DNA from: DATMXS01 sp050260275
Lineage (GTDB): Bacteria; Acidobacteriota; Terriglobia; Bryobacterales; Bryobacteraceae
DNA length: 11,056 nucleotides
NCBI GenBank assembly: GCA_050260275.1
Contig: JBLNBX010000224.1
Location: forward strand, 1-11,056
Direction: 5' to 3'
In this document: piece by piece, positions 6,891 to 11,056 of the stretch
Position numbering within the stretch: position 1 is the stretch's first letter
How the letters are laid out: each line of letters opens with the position of its first letter
Made by a program: the position numbers and the translations under genes
The notes under the pieces: model-generated
Seen by the model: the letters and a program-made list of their open reading frames with translations, nothing else
Database searches by the model: none
What the model was told of the DNA's origin: nothing

Positions 6891-6919
6891 TTGAACTCAG
6901 GGGAGCCTTGGCCTATGTT
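6891..6919 (+). promoter_or_regulatory. Predicted citrate synthase promoter
   Basis: TTGAAC (6891-6896) and TATGTT (6914-6919), each 4 of 6 to consensus, are separated by exactly 17 bases. Initiation is predicted near 6926, giving a leader of about 225 bases before the GTG start. Weaker than the mdh prediction but well placed. Confidence 0.45.
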
Positions 6920-6925
6920 ATCTGT

Positions 6926-6967
6926 GGCGCGCCGCCAGGCATATGCTCCCAGCGGCGGCAGTGCGCC
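6926..6967 (+). promoter_or_regulatory. 11-bp hairpin at the predicted 5' end of the citrate synthase mRNA
   Basis: GGCGC (6926-6930) pairs with GCGCC (6963-6967), and GCCGCC (6931-6936) with GGCGGC (6954-6959). A 3-base bulge separates the two parts, and the 17-base loop contains the palindrome GCATATGC. It begins at the predicted transcription start, where such a stem would protect the 5' end. Function is inferred. Confidence 0.4.
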
Positions 6968-7149
6968 AGCAGGAGGGGCTGCTAGGAACTGGCTGGATTG
7001 ATGAGTCTCATTCACGCCCTCATTCATCTCTAGCAACAGGACCTTCTGCTCGACTGCCGCTTTTAGCCGGCGCGGGGCCGCTGCCGGAGACGAGTGTTAT
7101 CGGGCGAGCCGTCCCTGAGATGGAGCGGCAAGGGAGGAGGAGTACCAGC

Positions 7150-8457
7150 GTGGACAACAACACAATTACGATTACCGACAATCGCACCAACGCGACTTAC
7201 ACGCTGCCGGTGACCGATGGCTCCATCCGCGCCATGGATCTCCGGCAGATCAAGACTGGCCCGGAAGACTTCGGGTTGATGAGCTACGACCCCGCCTTCA
7301 TGAACACGGCCTCCTGCCGGAGCTCCATCACGTTCATAGACGGCGACAAGGGCATCCTGCGGTATCGGGGGTATCCCATAGAGGTCCTGGCCGAGAAGTG
7401 CTCCTTTCTCGAGGTGGCGTGTCTCACGCTTTTCGGCGACCTTCCGGATGCGGCGCAACTGAAAGAGTTCAGCGCAGGCGTGATGAAGCACACCGGCCTG
7501 CACGAGAACATCAAGAACCTGATGCGCGGGTTCACTCACGATGCGCACCCGATGAGCATGTTCATCAGCACGGTGGCGGCGCTCTCGTCGTACTACCCGG
7601 ACGCGAGGGACGTAAAAGACGAGGCATCCCGGCGCCTGCAAATACTGCGGTTAATCGGGAAGGTGACGACGATCGCGGCCTGGTCGTACCGGCACAGGCT
7701 GGGGCTGCCTTACGTGTATCCCGATACCTCGCTCAGTTACCCCGGCAACTTCATGAACATGCTGTGGAGGCGGGGCGAGGGCAGGTACCAGCCGCACCCT
7801 GCGCTCGAGCGCGCGCTCGACATACTGTTCATCCTGCACATCGACCACGAACAGAACTGCTCGACCAATACGATGAGGTCCGCCGGCAGTTCTCTGGCCG
7901 ACCCGTTCGTGTCCCTGGCCGCCGCGGCTGCCGCGCTCTCCGGCCCCTTGCACGGCGGCGCCAATGAAGAGGTGCTGAGAATGCTCGACGCCATCGGCAC
8001 CAAGGCTGCGATTCCGGAATACATTAAACGCGTGAAGGCTGGCGAGGTGAAGCTGATGGGCTTCGGGCACCGTATCTACAAGAACTACGATCCGCGCGCG
8101 AAGATCATCAAGCAGGCGGCGGACGCGGTATTCGAGGTGACGGGGAAGAACCCAAAGCTCGAGATTGCCATCGAACTGGAGCGCATCGCGCTCGAAGACG
8201 AGTACTTCGTCAAGCGCAGGCTGTACCCCAACGTGGACTTCTACTCCGGGATCATCTATCAGGCCATGGGTTTCCCTCCGGAGATGTTCACCGTGCTGTT
8301 CGCCATCGGGCGCACGGTGGGATGGCTGGCACAGTGGCAGGAGATGCTGGAAGACCCCGAGCAGAAGATCGCGCGGCCGCGCCAGCTCTACGTCGGACAT
8401 GATATCCGCGAGTTCATCCCGATGGAACAGCGGACCGTCCATGCGGTTGCGGCCTAG
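7150..8457 (+). CDS. gltA: Citrate synthase
   Basis: Condenses oxaloacetate with acetyl-CoA to citrate, the entry step of the TCA cycle, in the cytoplasm. The frame is open from 6943, but I place the start at GTG 7150: AGGAGG ends 9 bases upstream (7135-7140), and the N-terminus then begins with the GltA-type beta region (DNNTITITDNRTNATYTLP). The 69 upstream residues have no family match. The resulting 435 aa is the usual length. Catalytic residues are all present: His268 in GPLHGGANE, His307 in GFGHRIYKNYDPRAK and Asp363 in YPNVDFYSG, plus LHIDHEQNCSTNTMR (229-243) and Arg388/WLAQWQEM near the C-terminus. 2-Methylcitrate synthase is a related alternative, but the N-terminal beta domain and the mdh neighbour favour citrate synthase. 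Divergently transcribed from mdh. Confidence 0.96.
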   Translation: MDNNTITITDNRTNATYTLPVTDGSIRAMDLRQIKTGPEDFGLMSYDPAFMNTASCRSSITFIDGDKGILRYRGYPIEVLAEKCSFLEVACLTLFGDLPDAAQLKEFSAGVMKHTGLHENIKNLMRGFTHDAHPMSMFISTVAALSSYYPDARDVKDEASRRLQILRLIGKVTTIAAWSYRHRLGLPYVYPDTSLSYPGNFMNMLWRRGEGRYQPHPALERALDILFILHIDHEQNCSTNTMRSAGSSLADPFVSLAAAAAALSGPLHGGANEEVLRMLDAIGTKAAIPEYIKRVKAGEVKLMGFGHRIYKNYDPRAKIIKQAADAVFEVTGKNPKLEIAIELERIALEDEYFVKRRLYPNVDFYSGIIYQAMGFPPEMFTVLFAIGRTVGWLAQWQEMLEDPEQKIARPRQLYVGHDIREFIPMEQRTVHAVAA

Positions 8458-8528
8458 CAGATTGTGAGCGGGGAACGCGGACGCTGCGCAGGAAGATCTT
8501 GGGACGCTCAGCCGGACGGCGGCGCCCT

Positions 8529-8590
8529 ACTGGAGCGGCTTGTGGCTGCCGGAGACGGACGTGCAGCCGCGCGAGCGAGGGCGCTCCGGT
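8529..8590. repeat. Nested hairpin between citrate synthase and the PRC-barrel gene
   Basis: Bases 8529-8537 pair with 8582-8590 (9 pairs, one G-U), enclosing a perfect GGCTGC (8544-8549) / GCAGCC (8563-8568) stem. It lies about 70 bases after the citrate synthase stop and 58 bases before the next start. No T-tract follows. It could stop or slow transcription or protect the mRNA 3' end; this is inference. Confidence 0.35.
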
Positions 8591-8647
8591 TCCGGCGCGC
8601 CCCGGGCGTGTCCGTCATAATGTACCCAGAGGAAAAGGGGGGCGGCG

Positions 8648-8926
8648 ATGCGAATTTCCGACAAGAATCTCCGCGGGCGGACCGTCATCTCGGCCGATGG
8701 GCAGGCGGTCGGCGAGGTCGCGGATCTCCTGATCGACAGCGATGGCTGGCGTGTCGAACTGTTGCAGGTGAAGCTGCGCAAGGGCGTTGCCGATCAGATC
8801 GGCGCTCCCCGGGGCAGGTTCAGCGCGGGCACGCTGGACCTTCCGGTGAGCCTGATCCAGTCGGTCGGCGACGCTGTTGTGCTGTCCGTGCCGGCGCACG
8901 AGTTGCGGCAGGTGATCGCGGCGTAG
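8648..8926 (+). CDS. Small PRC-barrel domain protein
   Basis: A 92-aa protein made almost entirely of one PRC-barrel-like fold: a beta-rich pattern beginning MRISDKNLRGRTVISADGQAVGEVADLLIDSDGWRVELLQVKLR, with the typical G-x-x-V-(x)-DG-x-x-(V/I)-G-x-V-x-D-L-x-(I/V)-D core. A second half ends with an IQSVGDAVVLSV strand. PRC barrels occur alone in small bacterial proteins and in the ribosome-maturation factor RimM; the specific role of lone ones is mostly unknown. No signal peptide or membrane segment. The ATG at 8648 follows a purine-rich AGGAAAAGGGGGG stretch. The gene lies 190 bases downstream of citrate synthase and I see no clear promoter of its own. Confidence 0.85.
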   Translation: MRISDKNLRGRTVISADGQAVGEVADLLIDSDGWRVELLQVKLRKGVADQIGAPRGRFSAGTLDLPVSLIQSVGDAVVLSVPAHELRQVIAA

Positions 8927-8929
8927 GGC

Positions 8930-8956
8930 ACGGCGAGTGCTCTTTCGGCCGTTTTT
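8930..8956 (+). terminator. Possible Rho-independent terminator after the PRC-barrel gene
   Basis: ACGGC (8930-8934) pairs with GCCGT (8948-8952), and the stem runs directly into a five-T tract (8952-8956). It begins four bases after the stop. The stem is only 5 bp with a 13-base loop, so it is a weak candidate, though it is the only gene-end hairpin here with a T-tract. Confidence 0.4.
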
Positions 8957-9027
8957 CAGCACCGGTTTCGTGTGGGATTGGCCGGATCAGACGAGATTCC
9001 TGAGGGCTACCGCAGGGGTCAGTTGGC

Positions 9028-9116
9028 TGGTGGCCGAAGAGGGGGTCGAACCCTCACGCCCAGTGAAGGGCGCCAGATTTTGAGTCTGGTGCGTCTGCCA
9101 GTTCCGCCATTCGGCC
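9028..9116 (-). tRNA. tRNA-Leu, anticodon CAA
   Basis: Reading the minus strand from 9116, all class II parts are present. The acceptor stem GGCCGAA pairs with TTCGGCC; the D stem GCG/CGC encloses GAACTGGCAGA. The anticodon stem CCAGA/TCTGG closes loop CTCAAAA, giving anticodon CAA (reads UUG). A long variable arm CGCCC/GGGCG is diagnostic of Leu/Ser/Tyr. The T arm is GAGGG-TTCGACC-CCCTC. The discriminator is A73 and CCA is encoded (9028-9030 on the plus strand read TGG). Size is 86 nt without CCA. It lies downstream of bshC on the same strand. Confidence 0.97.
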
Positions 9117-9226
9117 GCCGTGTTTCCCGCACGCAATGAACTGGCCTTACGTGCGGACAATTCAGTATAACTTGACGGCGGCGGAAGCCGGAACGCTGCC
9201 TCTGGCGAGCCTCGGGCGGCGCGGTT

Positions 9227-9251
9227 GGCGCCTGCGAGTGCGAAAGGCGCC
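9227..9251 (-). terminator. 7-bp hairpin at the bshC stop codon
   Basis: GGCGCCT (9227-9233) pairs with AGGCGCC (9245-9251) around an 11-base loop, overlapping the last base of the bshC stop. No T-tract follows on the minus strand. Terminator or 3'-end structure inferred from position. Confidence 0.35.
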
Positions 9252-10834
9252 TACAGCGGTATCACCCGGTGGTCGGCGCACTCGGGTGCGAGCGCCTCGG
9301 CGAGGCGCCCGGCGAGATCCATCCCGTGCCGTGCCAGGAATGGCAGCACGGAGTAAAACCGCTCCTGCAGGTGCTTCTCGGGGTACACGAGTCCGCTGAG
9401 GTATGCCGCTTCGGATGCCGCGCGCTCGTCGCGCATGAGCGCAGCCCGCGCCACTTTGCGCTCAGTCTTGGCGAGTTGGTACTCCATCTTCCTGCGGCTT
9501 TTCGCGAACGCCGACTCCAGCGAGCGGTCGAAGCGCGCCAGCGTTGCGCCAAGCGAATCGAATATGCCGGCCGCGCGCTGTCTCGCATCGGCGATGACGG
9601 CCTTCACGTCTTCGGGAACGAGCACGGCTGCGATGCGGTCGCGAAGCGCCTCCTCGCCATGCAACAGGTCAGGAAGAGCCAAGCCGTAACGGTCGAACAG
9701 GCGCTGCGCCCGCGAGTCGAGCAGCGTTGCCGACTGCCGCGGCACGGCCACAGGCATGCGCCCCAGCAGCGCCCGGTAGAGCGGCTGCGACTGCGCGAAA
9801 TAGGCCAGCTCGGCCGGGCCGCCAATGTAGGCCACGGTCGGGAACATCGAATCCTGCACGACGGGCCTCAGCAGTGCGTTCGGCGAAAGCTGTTCGGCGC
9901 GCGCGGCCAACTCGGACGCGGAAATGCGCCGGTCGCCCGCGAGGAAATCGGCGCCGTCGCGCCGTAGCGCGATGCGGCGGCCGTTCTCGAGCAGGAAGAC
10001 GAATGAGGTGCCCTCCTCGACCAGCACCTGGGCATGGTAGCCGTCGGTTTCTAGTTCCCTGCCCCGCTTGCGGACAGCCGCGTTGAGGTCCGGCATGTTC
10101 TCAACGGCCTTCCGAAGGAGGGGAGCCGCGAGCCGCCGGGCATTGGGGTGCATGGGGTCGAACACGAGCATGGGGGTGGGCAGCACGCGCGCGAGCAGCG
10201 CGGCAAACGCCGAGCCCATCGACGAACCCGGAGTGTACGCGGCTGCCACAGCATCCGTAACCTCGTCCACGAACGGGAGGCCCGACAGCGCCCGGCGTAA
10301 CGCGTCGATGGGGGGCGCGGCGACAGGTATCCCGCCCACCGGCCCGCGCCCGGCTCCGGGTGCGCCCGCGGCATCGATGGCGAGCCGCACGGGCCGGTTC
10401 GATGTGTCGAACACCCAGCAGTGGTTCGCCTCGTCGAAGTCGTGGTCTTCGGTGGCAAGCCAGAAAACGGGCACTGCAGGGAGGCCTGCCGCCGTCAGTT
10501 GCCCGGCGAGCGCCACGGCGGTGAGCGCTTTGTAGATGGTATAGATGGGGCCGGTGAACAGGCCCACCTGCTGGCCCGTTATGACGGCGAACGTGCCCGG
10601 CCTAGCCAGCGTGTCGAGCGCGGCGTGGCCCCCGTTCATCGCGCGGAGCGCGGAAACGAGCGCCGCACGGCGCTCCGCGGGAAACTCGATGCGCGCGGCG
10701 GCGGCAGCGAAGTCCTCGCGCCGCTGCGGGCGCCAGTCATAGAACGCGGATACACGCGGGAAGTCGTAGATGTAGTCGCGGAAGAGCCGCGATGTGTGCG
10801 GAAGATCCGTGTGCCGTACGCACGTTGCCTGCAT
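9251..10834 (-). CDS. bshC: Putative cysteine ligase BshC (bacillithiol biosynthesis)
   Basis: Catalyses the last step of bacillithiol synthesis, adding cysteine to glucosaminyl-malate, in the cytoplasm. Bacillithiol is the main low-molecular-weight thiol in many Firmicutes, Deinococci and some other groups. The 527-aa protein has the family blocks VITGQQVGLFTGPIYTIYKALTA (84-106) and PVFWLATEDHDFDEANH (122-138). It also has a central domain with VFDPMHPNARRL, the QDSMFPTVAYIGGPAELAYFAQ segment, and a charged, probably coiled-coil region near 435-490 followed by LVYPEKHLQERFYSVLPFLARHGMDL. In solved family members a C-terminal coiled coil forms the dimer. The ATG at 10834 follows TTGAGGT with 5-base spacing. 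bshA and bshB1/B2 are absent from this window. It is divergent from a HbpS/GlcG-like gene across 92 bases. Confidence 0.96.
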   Translation of the reverse strand: MQATCVRHTDLPHTSRLFRDYIYDFPRVSAFYDWRPQRREDFAAAAARIEFPAERRAALVSALRAMNGGHAALDTLARPGTFAVITGQQVGLFTGPIYTIYKALTAVALAGQLTAAGLPAVPVFWLATEDHDFDEANHCWVFDTSNRPVRLAIDAAGAPGAGRGPVGGIPVAAPPIDALRRALSGLPFVDEVTDAVAAAYTPGSSMGSAFAALLARVLPTPMLVFDPMHPNARRLAAPLLRKAVENMPDLNAAVRKRGRELETDGYHAQVLVEEGTSFVFLLENGRRIALRRDGADFLAGDRRISASELAARAEQLSPNALLRPVVQDSMFPTVAYIGGPAELAYFAQSQPLYRALLGRMPVAVPRQSATLLDSRAQRLFDRYGLALPDLLHGEEALRDRIAAVLVPEDVKAVIADARQRAAGIFDSLGATLARFDRSLESAFAKSRRKMEYQLAKTERKVARAALMRDERAASEAAYLSGLVYPEKHLQERFYSVLPFLARHGMDLAGRLAEALAPECADHRVIPL

Positions 10835-10926
10835 TCAGACCTCAAGTTAGCAGATGCGCTGCGACGCGCGGCGGACAGCGCGAAACTGCGTGCCGCGGTA
10901 ACATACGGCTAGACGGAGGGGCTCCC

Positions 10927-11056
10927 ATGACTATCACGCTCGATGAAGCCAGACGTGTAATCGCGGCCGCCGAGAGAAAGGCGGAATCCATCAAGCAGCC
11001 GATGAACATCGCGGTTGTGGACATCGGGGGCAACCTGCTCGCGTTCGTCCGCATGG
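10927..11056 (+). CDS. HbpS/GlcG-family (DUF336) protein, 3' end beyond the window
   Basis: Only the first 43 codons are visible: MTITLDEARRVIAAAERKA, then QPMNIAVVDIGGNLLAFVRM. The pattern of an N-terminal helix followed by (I/V)AVVD.GG.LLAF.RM is the hallmark of the HbpS/GlcG fold. Members bind heme or act as small-molecule-binding accessory proteins; the group is functionally mixed, so no specific role can be given. The ATG at 10927 follows GGAGGGG (10915-10921). It is transcribed away from bshC. The rest of the protein lies outside the window. Confidence 0.85.
   Translation, partial: MTITLDEARRVIAAAERKAESIKQPMNIAVVDIGGNLLAFVRM

Larger units (their letters stand above)
6630..7149. other. 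520-base divergent control region of mdh and citrate synthase
   Basis: Contains promoter-like sequences facing both ways, the mdh leader (about 175 bases), the citrate synthase leader (about 225 bases) and a palindrome between the promoters. The frame open from 6943 into citrate synthase is judged untranslated. No RNA gene or known riboswitch was recognised. Confidence 0.7.

Noticed and set aside
6857..6912. TPP riboswitch suggested by a CTGAGA sequence before citrate synthase
   Set aside because: The second conserved TPP block and the overall fold are missing, and the sequence lies upstream of the predicted transcription start.
6943..7149. N-terminal extension of citrate synthase from the frame opening at 6943
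   Set aside because: The extra 69 residues do not resemble the family, while GTG 7150 has AGGAGG at good spacing and begins the known N-terminal beta region.
8464..9003. Plus-strand frame overlapping the PRC-barrel gene
   Set aside because: Out of frame with the recognisable PRC-barrel domain, and its composition is arginine/glycine-rich.
9164..9169. TATACT on the minus strand as a dedicated tRNA-Leu promoter
   Set aside because: No -35 at suitable spacing was found; the tRNA may instead be read from bshC. Left undecided and not annotated.

Overview
The window is GC-rich bacterial chromosome carrying ordinary housekeeping and cell-surface genes. I see no phage, transposase, integrase or CRISPR array. 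The lineage cannot be fixed from sequence alone. Four things point away from Enterobacteria-like Proteobacteria and towards a bacillithiol-using group: a bacillithiol-synthesis gene (bshC), an LDH-like malate dehydrogenase, the compact Thermotoga/archaeal-type adenosylhomocysteinase, and strong AGGAGG ribosome-binding sites. Armatimonadota, Acidobacteriota or a Deinococcus-like relative are all possible; this is inference.

Layout. (1) 2-2395, plus strand: metK (5' end cut off) and ahcY, a methyl-cycle pair that makes S-adenosylmethionine and removes S-adenosylhomocysteine. (2) 2438-5190, minus strand: a surface-polysaccharide cassette of GT4 glycosyltransferase, ABC-2 permease and ABC ATPase, converging on ahcY across a strong hairpin. 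(3) 5191-5672: a 482-base non-coding stretch with the glycosyltransferase promoter and several strong inverted repeats. (4) 5673-8457: malate dehydrogenase (minus) and citrate synthase (plus), transcribed divergently from a 520-base control region with a promoter-like sequence for each gene and a palindrome between them. (5) 8648-8926: a small PRC-barrel protein. (6) 9028-9116: tRNA-Leu(CAA), minus strand. (7) 9251-10834: bshC, minus strand, divergent from the start of a HbpS/GlcG-family gene that runs off the window.

How the genes work together. MetK and AhcY are consecutive enzymes around methyl transfer. Malate dehydrogenase makes the oxaloacetate that citrate synthase condenses with acetyl-CoA, so their divergent arrangement suggests joint control. 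The permease and ATPase should form one exporter for a glycan that the adjacent glycosyltransferase helps build. BshC completes the thiol bacillithiol, but its partner genes bshA and bshB are not in this window.

I did not find an obviously new multi-gene system. The parts most worth a second look are the mdh/gltA control region, the structured intergenic block at 5353-5471, a Glu-to-Gln change in the glycosyltransferase's conserved motif, and the repeated use of GC-rich hairpins without a U-tract at gene ends.
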